Shown here: positions 25,421-34,860 of the stretch, one piece after another | How positions within the stretch are numbered: position 1 is the stretch's first letter | Layout: each line of letters opens with the position of its first letter | Origin: Nitrospirillum pindoramense | GTDB taxonomy: Bacteria > Pseudomonadota > Alphaproteobacteria > Azospirillales > Azospirillaceae | Direction: 5' to 3' | Assembly: GCF_007827955.1 (NCBI RefSeq) | Contig: NZ_VITR01000005.1 | Span: 62,001 to 126,000 of the forward strand | Length of the DNA stretch: 64,000 nt | The notes under the pieces: generated by a model | What the model was told of the DNA's origin: nothing | Databases searched by the model: none | Seen by the model: only the letters and a program-made list of their open reading frames with translations | Program-made: the position numbers and the translations under genes

Positions 25421-27316
25421 TTAAACTTCGACTTGGGTGCCCAATTCCACCACGCGATTGGGCGGAATGTCGAAAAATGTGGTTGCGGACAGGGCGGTGG
25501 CGGACAGGGCGATGAACACCTGCTCCTGCCACCGGGTGAGATCGGAGCGGGAGGACGGCACCAGAGTCTCGCGTCCCAGGAAGAACGAGGTTTCCGCCAG
25601 GTCGATGGCCAGGCCCAGCGGCCGGCATTCGGCCAGCGCGCGCGGCACGTTGGGCTGTTCCATGAAGCCGAAATGGGCGGTGACCGAGAAGAAGCCCTTG
25701 CCCAGCTTTTCCATGGAGACGCGGCGCTCCCGTGTCACCCAAGGCACCTCTTCCGTCAGCACCCGCATCAGCACCACGCGCTCATGCAGCACCTTGTTGT
25801 GCTTCAGGTTGTGCAGCAGGGCGTGGGGCACCTTGTCGACGCTGCCGGTCATGAACACGGCGGTGCCGGCCACGCGCACGGGCGTGCGGTCCGCCCGTTC
25901 CAGGAACAGCGACATGGGCAGGGCGTCGCGATAGATGCGGTCGTACAGCACCTTGCGGCCCAAGCGCCAGGTGGAGACCAGCACGAACACCGCCAGGCCC
26001 ACCGTCAGGGGCAGCCAGCCGCCCTGGGGGATCTTCAGGCAGTTGGCGGTCAGGAAGCTGAAGTCGATGAACAGGAAGAAGCCGAAGACGACGGCGGCAC
26101 GCGGCCGGCTCCACCCCCACACGTCGCGGGCGGTGAACAGCGCCATGATGGTGGTGATGGCCATGCTGCCCGTCACCGCCAGGCCGTAGGCGTCGGTCAG
26201 CTTGGCCGAACTGCCGAACATGATGACCAGCGCCACCACGGCAACCAGCAGGGCCCAGTTGATGCGCGGCACATAGACCTGGCCGATCTCGCTTTCCGAG
26301 GTGTGGCGGATTTCCATGCGGGGCATGTAGCCCAGTTGCACCGCCTGTCGGGTCAGGGAGAACACGCCGGAAATGACCGCCTGGCTGGCGATGATGGTCG
26401 CCGCCGTGGACAGCACCACCAGGGGCAGCAGCAGGAATTCCGGCACCAACAGGAAGAACGGGTTGTCGATGGCCTCGGGCTTGCTGAGCAGCAGGGCGCC
26501 CTGGCCGAAATAGTTCAGCACCAGCGCCGGGAAGACCACGGCCACCCAGGCGTGGCGGATGGGCTGGCGGCCGAAATGGCCCATGTCGGCATACAGCGCC
26601 TCGCCACCCGTGAAGGACAGGACGGCGGCGCCCAGGATGTAGAACACCGACCAGCCGTGATTGAACGCCAAATCCAGGGCGTAGCGGGGGTCCAGCGCCT
26701 TCAGGACGTGGGGGACCTGAAGGATGTGGACGACGCCCATGGCGCCCAGACAGGCGAACCAGAAGCACATGACTGGCCCGAACAGGCGGCCCACGGTGTT
26801 GGTGCCGCCGCTTTGGATCAGGAACAGGCCCACCAGGATGACCACGGTGATGGGCACCACCCAGTGCTGCACGTCGGGGGCAGAAATCTCCAGCCCCTCC
26901 ACCGCCGACAGCACCGACACGGCGGGGGTGATCATGCCGTCGCCGTAGAACAGCGCCAGGCCCAGCATGGCCAGCACGGTCATCAGCCGGCGTTGCGAGC
27001 GGGAGCGGTCCTTGCCGCTGAGCGCCAGGGTGGAGAGGGACAGGATACCGCCCTCACCCTTGTTGTCGGCGCGCAGGATGAGGACGACGTATTTCAGCGT
27101 CACCACCAGCACCAGCGACCACACCACCATCGACAGGAAGCCGAAGATGTTGGCCTCGTTCAACGGCATGCCCGTGATGGCCGGGTCGAACGCCGTGTGC
27201 ATGGTGTACAGCGGGCTGGTGCCGATGTCGCCGTAGACGACGCCCAAAGCCCCGAGGGTCAGGGCCCAGTGGCGGCGCCCAGCGTTGTGCTGGTCGCTAG
27301 AGTGGCTGGATTGCAT
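25421..27316 (-). CDS. kup: Low-affinity potassium uptake protein
   Basis: 631 residues, normal for the KUP/HAK/KT family. The first membrane helix holds the signature LGALGVVYGDIGTSPLYT, and the second region reads FYGDGMITPAVSVLSAVEG. Twelve membrane helices run to about residue 430, followed by a cytoplasmic domain of some 180 residues. Kup imports K+ with protons and is favoured at low pH. The frame extends 38 codons upstream, but MQSSHSSDQ starts just before the usual hydrophilic N-tail. The gene is divergent from a KirBac-type K+ channel gene. Confidence 0.95.
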   Translation of the reverse strand: MQSSHSSDQHNAGRRHWALTLGALGVVYGDIGTSPLYTMHTAFDPAITGMPLNEANIFGFLSMVVWSLVLVVTLKYVVLILRADNKGEGGILSLSTLALSGKDRSRSQRRLMTVLAMLGLALFYGDGMITPAVSVLSAVEGLEISAPDVQHWVVPITVVILVGLFLIQSGGTNTVGRLFGPVMCFWFACLGAMGVVHILQVPHVLKALDPRYALDLAFNHGWSVFYILGAAVLSFTGGEALYADMGHFGRQPIRHAWVAVVFPALVLNYFGQGALLLSKPEAIDNPFFLLVPEFLLLPLVVLSTAATIIASQAVISGVFSLTRQAVQLGYMPRMEIRHTSESEIGQVYVPRINWALLVAVVALVIMFGSSAKLTDAYGLAVTGSMAITTIMALFTARDVWGWSRPRAAVVFGFFLFIDFSFLTANCLKIPQGGWLPLTVGLAVFVLVSTWRLGRKVLYDRIYRDALPMSLFLERADRTPVRVAGTAVFMTGSVDKVPHALLHNLKHNKVLHERVVLMRVLTEEVPWVTRERRVSMEKLGKGFFSVTAHFGFMEQPNVPRALAECRPLGLAIDLAETSFFLGRETLVPSSRSDLTRWQEQVFIALSATALSATTFFDIPPNRVVELGTQVEV

Positions 27317-27632
27317 CTGTGCGGAGGGGATCGGCGTGGACTGCGTTAGGATGGCGTGTTCGGGATTCGGTCGGGCGGTATGGCTAAAAGAGATAGAGGT
27401 CCAATAGCAACGAAACGACGGTTGAAACACGACATCGGTGGCAAAGCGGCCGGATCGACCACACCTCCACCCTGGGACGGATTGCGGCGTCAGTCAACAA
27501 CGTCATCGCAGGTGCAACATGCGGGGCCCCTTCCCCGGGTCGGGAAGGGACCGGAAAAAACGACATTTCTCCTGGCTTCGGCTATGGTGCCGAAAGACTG
27601 CCAACGCCAACTGAACCAACGGTTTTTCGCCC
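27317..27632. other. Divergent region kup / KirBac channel
   Basis: 316 bases without a gene. CCCTTCCC (27528-27535) and GGGAAGGG (27542-27549) form an 8-bp hairpin with a 6-base loop followed by an A-rich run, in the channel gene's leader. No riboswitch or clear promoter was recognised. Confidence 0.5.
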
Positions 27633-28601
27633 GTGCCGCCCCATAAACGACTGGCCCGCCTGCACCAACGCCGCATCACCGTCGACGGCCGCCCCTTCGC
27701 CACGCTGAAGGGGGTTCCGGCCCTGCGCTGGCAGGACCCCTACCACTTCCTGCTCAGCATCTCATGGGGGGGATTCTTCGGTTTGGCGCTGGCGGTGTAC
27801 CTGGTCGCCAACCTGGTCTTCGCCGGGCTGTACCTGGCCGATCCCGGGGGCGTGACCAACGCCCGCGTCGGGTCCTTCGCCGACGCCTTTTTCTTCAGCG
27901 TGCAGACCTTGGGCACCATGGGCTATGGCGTCATGGCGCCCAAGACCGTCTACGCCAACAGCGTGGCTGCGGCCGAATCCTTCACCGGCATGCTGGGCGT
28001 GGCCCAGATCACGGGCCTGATCTTCGCCCGCTTCTCCCGCCCCCGCGCGATGATCCTGTTCAGCCGCAACATCCTGTTCACCCAGCATGACGGCTATCCC
28101 GTGCTGATGCTGCGGGCGGGCAACACCCGCGGCAATCAGATCCTGGAGGCCCGGGCCAGCGTCTCGGTGAGCACCATGCGGATCACGGAAGAAGGGGCGC
28201 TGATGCGCGGGTTCGAGGAACTGACGCTGATGCGCGCCAAGTCGCCGCTGTTCGCGCTGTCCTGGACCATCGTCCACCGCATCGACGAAACCAGCCCGCT
28301 GTATGGCCAGACCGAATGGACGCTGCGGCAGGGCCAGGCCAACTTCATCGTGCTGCTGAGCGGCACGGACGACAGCTATTCGCAGACGGTCTATGGCCGC
28401 AAGATCTACGACATGGACGATGCCCTGTGGGGCCGCCGCTTCGTCGATATCATCAACACGCGCGACGACGGCTATCGCCTGCTGGACTTCGACCGTTTCC
28501 ATGAGACGGAACCGCAGCGCCTGCCCGCGAAGACTCCGGCTGATGCCACCCTGGCCGACAAGCCCGGGTCGGGGCCCGATGGGGCCGCGCCGACGGCCTG
28601 A
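27633..28601 (+). CDS. Inward-rectifier (KirBac-type) potassium channel
   Basis: 322 residues. The N-terminal slide helix (DPYHFLLSISWG) leads into TM1, the pore helix (ADAFFFSVQTLGTMGYG) with the K+ selectivity filter TMGYG, and TM2. The remaining 170 residues are the immunoglobulin-like cytoplasmic Kir domain (ILFTQHDGYPVLMLRAGNTR, then ELTLMRAKSPLFALSWTIVH), which gates the pore. The GTG start is the first possible codon after an in-frame TGA at 27612; no strong ribosome site is seen. The gene is divergent from kup, which pairs an active K+ importer with a passive channel in one locus. Confidence 0.9.
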   Translation: MPPHKRLARLHQRRITVDGRPFATLKGVPALRWQDPYHFLLSISWGGFFGLALAVYLVANLVFAGLYLADPGGVTNARVGSFADAFFFSVQTLGTMGYGVMAPKTVYANSVAAAESFTGMLGVAQITGLIFARFSRPRAMILFSRNILFTQHDGYPVLMLRAGNTRGNQILEARASVSVSTMRITEEGALMRGFEELTLMRAKSPLFALSWTIVHRIDETSPLYGQTEWTLRQGQANFIVLLSGTDDSYSQTVYGRKIYDMDDALWGRRFVDIINTRDDGYRLLDFDRFHETEPQRLPAKTPADATLADKPGSGPDGAAPTA

Positions 28602-28628
28602 ACCGGCGGCGCGGCCATACTCATACCG

Positions 28629-30302
28629 TCACTGGGCCGTGGCGGCGCAGGTGTCACCGGCCCCGCCATTCAGGTCCAGGCAGCGGCCATCGACCTCGCC
28701 GGGGGCCAGCTTGAACCCCAGCTGGGACGCCAGGGTGGGCATGATGTCCACCGTCTCGACGGACAGCGGCTGCTCAAAGCCCGTCAGGCCCTTGCGCCAG
28801 AACAGAATGGGCACGCGGCGGTCATAGTCCCAGGGGCTGCCGTGGGTGGCGATATAGGTCGCCGGCTTGGACGGGATGGCGGTGATGCGCGGCTTGAGGA
28901 ACACGACCATGTCACCGGAGCGGTCGGGGTCGAACGACGCCCGCGCGCGGTCCAGCAGGCTCCACGCGTCCGGCGCGCCGGTGGGCACCGGCGCCGCCGC
29001 CACCTCGGCGGCGGTGTAGACGGCGGCCACCTGCGGATCGGCGCGGTACAGGGCCAGCGTCTCGTTCACGACCTTGGTCCGCCAGGAGCCCGCGACCGTG
29101 GGGCCCACCCAGACATCGCCGTTGCCGCCGCCGAACAGCAGTTCCGCCCCATCCACGCCCAGGGGCGCCACCTTCTTGCCCAGGTTCTCGGACACCAGGC
29201 CATCGTCCACGCGCGCCGCCATAGGCATGCCGCGCAGGCGCTCGCGCTCCGGAATGTCGTTGCCACCGTGGTCGGCCGACAGGGCCAGGACATAGTCCAC
29301 GCCGGTGGCGTCCAGGGCGGCGACCAGCTTGCCCAGCGTGCGGTCCAGATTGGCCACCTGAATGCACATCTCGGACCCTTCGGTGCCGTAGCTGTGGCCG
29401 ATGTAATCGGTCGCGGAGGCACCGACCGTCAGGACGTCGACGGACTTGCCATGGCCCAGCTTCATGTCCTTGATCAGGCGGACGGCGAGGTCGACGATGG
29501 CGGCGTCGAAGGCGGGGGATGCCCGCCACTGCGCTTCCGCCTTGGGCCCGGGCTGGCGGGCGAAGCGGCCATCGCCCACCGTGAGGACGTCGTCCCTCCG
29601 CTCCACCGCGACCGGCATGTCGATGGCCTTGCACCACTCCGGCTCGGCATATTCCTTGGCGGGCTTGGCGATCTCGGCCAGGGCGGCCTCGTTCACCGCC
29701 TTAACGGCCGCCGGCGCGGTCCGGCCTTCATAGGAGATGAAGCCCTGGCCATCCTTCCAGAACCACAGCTCATCCACCGCGTGACCGCCCATCATGATAG
29801 CCGCCCGGTCCTTGCCGGCGACGGAGACGGTGCGGACGTCCGGGTCGGCCGCCTTCAGCCGTTCACCAAGGGTCGGCACCTTCAGGTGGACGTCGGAGGG
29901 GACGTAGCTCTTGTAGCTGCCCTTGCTCTCATCCTCGGCACAGTAGATCTTGCCCGGCCGGGGGCCGCGGAAACTGTACCAGTCGTTGGCGATGATGCCG
30001 GTGCGGGCGGGACGGTCGCCGGTCATCAGCGTGGAATGGCCGGGGCAGGTTTCCGTCGCCGCATGGCTCTGATAGCCGTTGGGGAACACCACCCCCTCCG
30101 TCAACCGGCGCAGGCCGCCGGTGAAATGGCTGCGGTACTGCTGGAACAGGTCGGTGGAAAACTGGTCGACCGACACCAGCACCACCAGCTTGGGCGCGGG
30201 CGTCGACGGGCCGGCGTCGGCGGCGGCGGCGGCGCCCGGCAGGACGCCGAACATTGCGGCGGCGGCACATAGGGCCGTCATCTTGGAATACCAACGCGTC
30301 AC
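28629..30302 (-). CDS. PafA-type alkaline phosphatase
   Basis: 557 residues from a GTG at 30302 with AGGAGG six bases before it. The signal peptide (about 1-29) ends GAAAAADA. Alkaline-phosphatase-superfamily features follow: metal Asp46 (VSVDQF), Thr85 nucleophile in ATETCPGHSTL, Asn106 in IIANDWY, and KDR in VAGKDRAAIMMGG. Then come GHSYG, ADHGGND and ATHGSPWDYDR for the remaining metal ligands. The Thr-Asn-Lys-x-Arg set is that of PafA phosphate monoesterases rather than NPP diesterases. It should release phosphate from organic esters in the periplasm. It is convergent with the KirBac gene and divergent from an ABC exporter. Confidence 0.85.
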   Translation of the reverse strand: MTRWYSKMTALCAAAAMFGVLPGAAAAADAGPSTPAPKLVVLVSVDQFSTDLFQQYRSHFTGGLRRLTEGVVFPNGYQSHAATETCPGHSTLMTGDRPARTGIIANDWYSFRGPRPGKIYCAEDESKGSYKSYVPSDVHLKVPTLGERLKAADPDVRTVSVAGKDRAAIMMGGHAVDELWFWKDGQGFISYEGRTAPAAVKAVNEAALAEIAKPAKEYAEPEWCKAIDMPVAVERRDDVLTVGDGRFARQPGPKAEAQWRASPAFDAAIVDLAVRLIKDMKLGHGKSVDVLTVGASATDYIGHSYGTEGSEMCIQVANLDRTLGKLVAALDATGVDYVLALSADHGGNDIPERERLRGMPMAARVDDGLVSENLGKKVAPLGVDGAELLFGGGNGDVWVGPTVAGSWRTKVVNETLALYRADPQVAAVYTAAEVAAAPVPTGAPDAWSLLDRARASFDPDRSGDMVVFLKPRITAIPSKPATYIATHGSPWDYDRRVPILFWRKGLTGFEQPLSVETVDIMPTLASQLGFKLAPGEVDGRCLDLNGGAGDTCAATAQ

Positions 30303-30541
30303 AGTTTTCCTCCTGCTCTTCCGCCTTGACGGACGTGCCCGCCAGAAGCAGGGCCGTTGTTTGCCATCTATTGCGCAATCGCAAGATGTGTTTAGCGATG
30401 CCATTGAAATGTCATATGGATCTTCTGCGACAGCGCATCGCTTGCCGCCACCCTGCCCCTGACTTAAGGTGGAGAGATGGGGAAGATGCCAGCCAGCGCC
30501 ACGCTGGGCGGGGCAACGGGGGACTGGCAGCGGGGGGCTGA

Positions 30542-31303
30542 ATGACGGCGTTGGAAGTGCGCGGGCTGGCCAAGGCGTTCGACCGGCCGGCGGTGCGAAA
30601 CCTGGACCTGACCATCGCGCCGGGTGAATTCTATGGCCTTCTGGGGCCAAATGGCGCGGGAAAGACCACCACGCTGCGCATGATCGTCGGCCTGCTGAAA
30701 CCCGATGCCGGTAGTGTGCGCGTGTTCGGCGTCGACGCCCTGGCCGATCCCATCGCCGCCAAGCGGCAAGTGGCCTGGCTGCCGGACGAGCCGCTGATTT
30801 ATGACAAGCTGACGCCACTGGAGTTCCTGGAATTCGTGGCCGGCCTCTGGGGCGTGCCCGCCGCCGCCGCCAGCGCGCAGGCGGAGGAGCTGCTGCACCG
30901 CCTTGAGTTGTGGGACCACAGGGCCGAGCGGTGCGAGGGCTTTTCCCGCGGCATGAAGCAGAAGGCGGCGCTGGCCGGCGCCCTGATCCATGATCCCCAA
31001 CTGCTGATCCTGGACGAGCCGCTGACCGGGCTGGACGCCGCCATCGCCCGTGAGGTGAAGGACATCCTGGCGGAACGGGTGCGGGCGGGCGCCACCATCA
31101 TCCTGACCACCCACATCCTGGACGTGGCGGAACGGCTGGTCAGCCGCATCGGCATCATCCAAGGCGGTCGGCTGCTGGCGGAGGGCACCCTGGCGGAACT
31201 GCGCGGCCGCGTGGGCCGCAGCGACAGCACCCTGGAAGAGGTGTTCCTGGACCTGGTCGCCACCCCCGCCGGCCAGGCCGTGGCCGAACAGGCGCCGGCA
31301 TGA
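30542..31303 (+). CDS. ABC transporter ATP-binding subunit
   Basis: 253 residues with Walker A GPNGAGKTTT, Q-loop, signature FSRGMKQKAALAGAL, Walker B LLILDEP and the His switch (ILTTHILD). The signature is SRGMKQK, the form common in ABC-2 type exporters rather than importers. It powers the permease encoded next, whose ATG overlaps this gene's stop (ATGA), so the two are co-translated. GGGGGG lies four bases before the start. The cargo is unknown. Confidence 0.92.
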   Translation: MTALEVRGLAKAFDRPAVRNLDLTIAPGEFYGLLGPNGAGKTTTLRMIVGLLKPDAGSVRVFGVDALADPIAAKRQVAWLPDEPLIYDKLTPLEFLEFVAGLWGVPAAAASAQAEELLHRLELWDHRAERCEGFSRGMKQKAALAGALIHDPQLLILDEPLTGLDAAIAREVKDILAERVRAGATIILTTHILDVAERLVSRIGIIQGGRLLAEGTLAELRGRVGRSDSTLEEVFLDLVATPAGQAVAEQAPA

Positions 31304-32835
31304 CCGCCGGCACCCTGCGTCCCGTCGCCGCGCGCGCAGCCCTCCTGCGCCCCGGCACCTTGGCCTGGCTGCTGCGGCATGAGCTGCGCCTCGCCGCGCG
31401 CAACATCAAGCTGTCCTCGCCCGGCGTCTGGGGCACGCTGCTGCTGCTGGTCATCCTGTTCCATGTCCTGGGCGCCTTCATGGCCCTGGGCGCCGAACAG
31501 AGCGAGGCTGCCGGCAAGGGGGGCGCCACCACGCTGCCGGCCATCGGCGCCATGGTGGCGGCGCTGGCCTGCTGCTTCATGGCCGGTACGGCCATCTATC
31601 GCGCCATGGACACCATCTACGCGCGGGGCGATTACGACCTGCTGCTGTCGTCGCCCCTGTCGCCCTCGGTCATCCTGCCGGCGCGCGCCCTGGCGGTGGT
31701 GGCCAGCGCGCTGGTGTTCCCGGCCGCCATGATCCTGCCCATCGCCAACATGGGCGCCATTTTCGGCCACCCCAACTGGCTGGCGGCCTATCTGGTCCTG
31801 CCCGCCCTGGCGCTGTTGGTGACGAGCCTCGCGCTGCTGGTGGCGCTGTTGCTGGTGCGCTGGATCGGGGTGCGCCGCGCCCGCGGCGTTGGCCAGATGG
31901 TTGCCGCGTTCAGCGGCATGCTGATGGCCCTGGCGGGACAAATCCCCCGCCTGCTGGGCCAGCACATGGACTGGATGGCGCAAGGCCAGAACCTGGCGCA
32001 CGGGGCCCTCGCGTCCGTCCTGCTGCTGCCGGGCCGCGCCATGGTGGGCGAACCCCTGCCCTTGCTGATCCTGGTCGCCGTGTGCGCCGCTGTCTTCGCC
32101 GGGGTCACGACGCGCTGGGGCGCGACCTTCATCGCCGCGGCCACGGCGGCGGCGGGCACCACCACGTCGCGCGCCAAAGCCCCGGTGAAGGCCCACCGCT
32201 TCCACGACACGCTGGGGCCGGCGCTGCGGCGCAAGGAATGGCGCCTGATGCGCCGCCACCCGCAGTTGCCGCTGCTGCTGTTCCAGCAGATGAGCGGCGC
32301 CATCATCCTGACCATCTCCATGCAGGCGCAGTGGCGGGAAGAGCCCTTGCTGCTGGCCGCCCTGGTGGTGCCCATGGCGGCATTCGCCGCCGGCATGCTG
32401 GCCAAGCTGGCACTCGCCGACGGGGTCGCCGATCTGATCAACGCCGCCCCCGTGCCGGCCAAGCGCCTGCGCCAAGCCAAGGTGGAGGCCGCCAGCGTAC
32501 CGCCCCTGGCGGTGGTGGTCCTGGCCGCCGCCGCCGTCGGCAGCGTCAGCCTGTGGGGCAGCTTGACCCTGCTCAGCTGCGGCGTCGCAGCCATTTTCTG
32601 CGCCGTGGTGGCCAGCCTGTGGGTGCAGCCCGTGACGGGGGCCACGATGATCAATCAGTTGGTAAAGCCGGCCAAGGGCACGCGGGGCAAGGTGGTGGGG
32701 CGCACCGTGCTGGAAATGCTGATGGGCTATGGCTGGATGGCCGCCACCGTCATGATGCTGCACCACAACCCCTTCGCCCTGCTGGTGGCGGGCGGCCTGC
32801 TGGGGCTGGTGGCCATTCTGCGGGCGCCCCTGTGA
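31300..32835 (+). CDS. ABC transporter permease subunit
   Basis: 511 residues with roughly ten to twelve hydrophobic segments in two blocks (about 40-270 and 350-510), separated by a cytoplasmic stretch (HRFHDTLGPALRRKEWRLMRR). The layout resembles ABC-2-like permeases of large size. It overlaps the ATPase gene by four bases and must be its membrane partner; the pair probably exports a lipid, peptide or drug. No substrate-binding protein is encoded nearby, which argues against an importer. It is convergent with the MFS gene, with only seven bases between stops. Confidence 0.85.
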   Translation: MTAGTLRPVAARAALLRPGTLAWLLRHELRLAARNIKLSSPGVWGTLLLLVILFHVLGAFMALGAEQSEAAGKGGATTLPAIGAMVAALACCFMAGTAIYRAMDTIYARGDYDLLLSSPLSPSVILPARALAVVASALVFPAAMILPIANMGAIFGHPNWLAAYLVLPALALLVTSLALLVALLLVRWIGVRRARGVGQMVAAFSGMLMALAGQIPRLLGQHMDWMAQGQNLAHGALASVLLLPGRAMVGEPLPLLILVAVCAAVFAGVTTRWGATFIAAATAAAGTTTSRAKAPVKAHRFHDTLGPALRRKEWRLMRRHPQLPLLLFQQMSGAIILTISMQAQWREEPLLLAALVVPMAAFAAGMLAKLALADGVADLINAAPVPAKRLRQAKVEAASVPPLAVVVLAAAAVGSVSLWGSLTLLSCGVAAIFCAVVASLWVQPVTGATMINQLVKPAKGTRGKVVGRTVLEMLMGYGWMAATVMMLHHNPFALLVAGGLLGLVAILRAPL

Positions 32836-32842
32836 AGACGCC

Positions 32843-34183
32843 TTAGACAGCCGGCGCCCAGCCCCCGCCGCGGCGCCGGTTGATGAACAGCACCAGGATG
32901 GCGGTCAGCACACAGGCCACGCCGGCAACCTGAAACGCCGGGAAGTAGCTGCCCCATTCGGTGCGGATGAGGCCCGTGCCATAGGCGGCCAAGGCCGCGC
33001 CCATCTGGTGTCCCGCCCCCACCCAGCCGAAGACCACGGGCGCGTCGCGCCGGCCGAAACGGTCGGTGACCAAACGCACCGTCGGCGGTACCGTCGCGAT
33101 CCAGTCAAGACCGTAGAATGCCGCAAAGACGGACAGGCCATAGAGGCTGAACCCCGACAGGGGCAGGTAGAACAGCGACAGGCCGCGCAAGCCATAGTAC
33201 CAGAACAGCAGCTTGCGGCTGTCCACCCGGTCGGACAGCCAACCGGACCCGGTGGTGCCCACCAGGTCGAACAGGCCCATGAGCGCCAGCAGGCTGGCGG
33301 CCATCACCTCGGGAATGCCCTGGTCAAAACAGGCGGAAATGAGGTGGGTGCCGATCAGGCCGTTGGTCGACAGCCCGCAGACGAAGAAACTGCCGAACAG
33401 CAGCCAGAAATCCACCGATTTCGAAGCCCGGGCAAGCGTGGTGAAGGCGATGATGATGGGGTTGCCGCTGCCCCCGTGCGCACCAAATGGCGGCAGTTCA
33501 TCCTCCAGCGTGCCGCCCAAGGGCGCCAGGCCCACGGCCCGTGGGCTGTCGGGCAGCAGCAGGGCCACCAGGGGCGCCAGCAAAAGGGCGGCGGCGCCAA
33601 CGGTCAGGCCCACCGCCTGCCAGCCGAAATGGGTTGCCAGGGCGGCCATGCCCGGCAGGAACACCAGTTGGCCGGTGGCCGAGCTGGCGGTCAGCAGGCC
33701 CATGACCAGGCCGCGCTGCTTGATGAACCATCGGTTCACCACCGTGGCCGCCAAGGTCATGGAGGTGAGGCCGGTGCCTAGGCCCACCAGCAGCCCCCAG
33801 GACACCATCATCTGCCAGGGTTGGGTCATCAGGGTGCTGGTGATGGTCGTCACGGCCAGCAGGCCCAGCCCTGTCAGGATGGTGCGCCGGACACCGACCG
33901 CCTGCATCAGGGCGGCCGCGAACGGGCCCATGAAGCCATAGAGGAAGATGTTCAGCGACACCGCGGCCGCGATGGTGGCGCGGTCCCAACCCAGCGCCTG
34001 TTCCAACGGCACGAACAGCACGCCCGGCGCCGCCCGCACCCCCGCCCCCACCAGCAGCGTGGTGAAGGCCAAGGCCGCCGCCACCCAGCCATAGTGCAGG
34101 CGCCCATCCACCCGCCGGGCCAGGCGCCGCGCCAGAGAGGGGGCGGATCCATAGGAACTGTTTGAGGCGGTTGCGTCGGCCAT
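32843..34183 (-). CDS. Major facilitator superfamily transporter
   Basis: 446 residues with twelve membrane helices in two halves and a central loop (about 205-235, PLGGTLEDELPPF). The N-terminal part (HYGWVAAALAFTTLLVGAGVRAAPGVLFVPL) and the GVRRTILTGLGLL loop resemble MFS monocarboxylate/oxalate-type carriers. The substrate is not determined; a metabolite or drug exchanger is possible. Two palindromes within 75 bases of the start codon suggest an operator for a nearby or distant repressor. Confidence 0.85.
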   Translation of the reverse strand: MADATASNSSYGSAPSLARRLARRVDGRLHYGWVAAALAFTTLLVGAGVRAAPGVLFVPLEQALGWDRATIAAAVSLNIFLYGFMGPFAAALMQAVGVRRTILTGLGLLAVTTITSTLMTQPWQMMVSWGLLVGLGTGLTSMTLAATVVNRWFIKQRGLVMGLLTASSATGQLVFLPGMAALATHFGWQAVGLTVGAAALLLAPLVALLLPDSPRAVGLAPLGGTLEDELPPFGAHGGSGNPIIIAFTTLARASKSVDFWLLFGSFFVCGLSTNGLIGTHLISACFDQGIPEVMAASLLALMGLFDLVGTTGSGWLSDRVDSRKLLFWYYGLRGLSLFYLPLSGFSLYGLSVFAAFYGLDWIATVPPTVRLVTDRFGRRDAPVVFGWVGAGHQMGAALAAYGTGLIRTEWGSYFPAFQVAGVACVLTAILVLFINRRRGGGWAPAV

Positions 34184-34225
34184 GGCGCACTTATCCGATC
34201 GGGGTACGAGGACGCTTCATAATAC

Positions 34226-34237
34226 GGGCAATTGCCC
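34226..34237. promoter_or_regulatory. Palindrome upstream of MFS gene
   Basis: GGGCAATTGCCC is a perfect 12-bp palindrome, 43 bases upstream of the MFS start codon: a candidate repressor site. Confidence 0.4.
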
Positions 34238-34240
34238 ATA

Positions 34241-34258
34241 TTGCAAGGACCCTTGAAA
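34241..34258. promoter_or_regulatory. Second palindrome upstream of MFS gene
   Basis: TTGCAAGGACCCTTGAAA has CAAGG-N2-CCTTG flanked by matching TT and AA. It lies directly beside the first palindrome, but the two share little sequence. Confidence 0.35.
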
Positions 34259-34481
34259 CATCGCGCCTTTCGGGTGTCATATGGCTGTCATCGACCCGTC
34301 ATAGCCGGCCGCACAATGGCTTGGCGCGCCCCTGCCCTTCGTCTAGCACTATCCAATTTTGTTGAAGACTTCGGCCTATGAGGGGCGTAAGCTTTTGAAA
34401 CGCGGCATGACCGCTTCAAGGCGACGATCGTCGCCCAGTGACGGATGCGTCAATAAAAGCAAATATATGTCCGCGCCAACT

Positions 34482-34499
34482 TTGTTGCGCCGACAACAA
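34482..34499. promoter_or_regulatory. Inverted repeat upstream of DUF465 gene
   Basis: TTGTTG and CAACAA arms separated by six bases, 93 bases before the DUF465 ATG; a possible operator. Confidence 0.3.
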
Positions 34500-34591
34500 G
34501 CGGGATGGAACCACTGCCAGAACCGGACCATCGTCTAAGGCACTCAAGGCACCGTCGCCTTTATCCCTTGAACAGATAGCTGGAGGGAACT

Positions 34592-34759
34592 ATGGCCACT
34601 GACAATTTCGTCGAAAGCCTGCGCCAAAAGCATGCCAGTCTGGAAGACCGCATTCACAGCGAACTGGCACGCCCCTATCATGACAGCGCCCTGGTGCAGC
34701 GCATGAAGTTTGAAAAGCTCAGGCTGAAAGAAAAGATCGACGAACACACGCGGCACTAA
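34592..34759 (+). CDS. DUF465 / YdcH-family small protein
   Basis: 55 residues, beginning MATDNFVESLRQKHASLEDR and ending EKIDEHTRH. The pattern L-x-x-KH-x-x-L-(D/E) followed by a second basic helix (MKFEKLRLKEKI) is that of DUF465 (YdcH), short cytoplasmic proteins that form an antiparallel coiled-coil hairpin. The function is unknown. The ATG follows TGGAGGGAAC, a strong ribosome site, and a good terminator lies 69 bases after the stop, so this is a real monocistronic gene despite its size. Confidence 0.85.
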   Translation: MATDNFVESLRQKHASLEDRIHSELARPYHDSALVQRMKFEKLRLKEKIDEHTRH

Positions 34760-34827
34760 GCGCCGCGGGCCATCACCCCCCAGGCAGCGCCCCGTCGAAG
34801 ACGGGCGCCGGCCCTGGAAAATGAGAC

Positions 34828-34859
34828 GACCGGATGGGTCCCCCCATCCGGTCTTTTTT
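34828..34859 (+). terminator. Terminator of the DUF465 gene
   Basis: GACCGGATGGG pairs with CCCATCCGGTC around TCCC, followed by six T. It ends at the matB stop codon, so it may also end the matRAB transcript from the other side. Confidence 0.9.
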
Positions 34860-34860
34860 A

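Larger units (their letters stand above)
34184..34591. other. Divergent region MFS gene / DUF465 gene
   Basis: 408 bases without a supported gene. It holds two palindromes next to the MFS start (34226-34237, 34241-34258) and an inverted repeat TTGTTG-N6-CAACAA at 34482-34499 in front of the DUF465 gene. The middle is AT-richer and probably contains promoters, but none is clear enough to name. Confidence 0.5.

Noticed and set aside
25433-27349. 638-codon open frame on the plus strand
   Set aside because: Antisense to kup; rich in His/Gln/Gly and no family motif.
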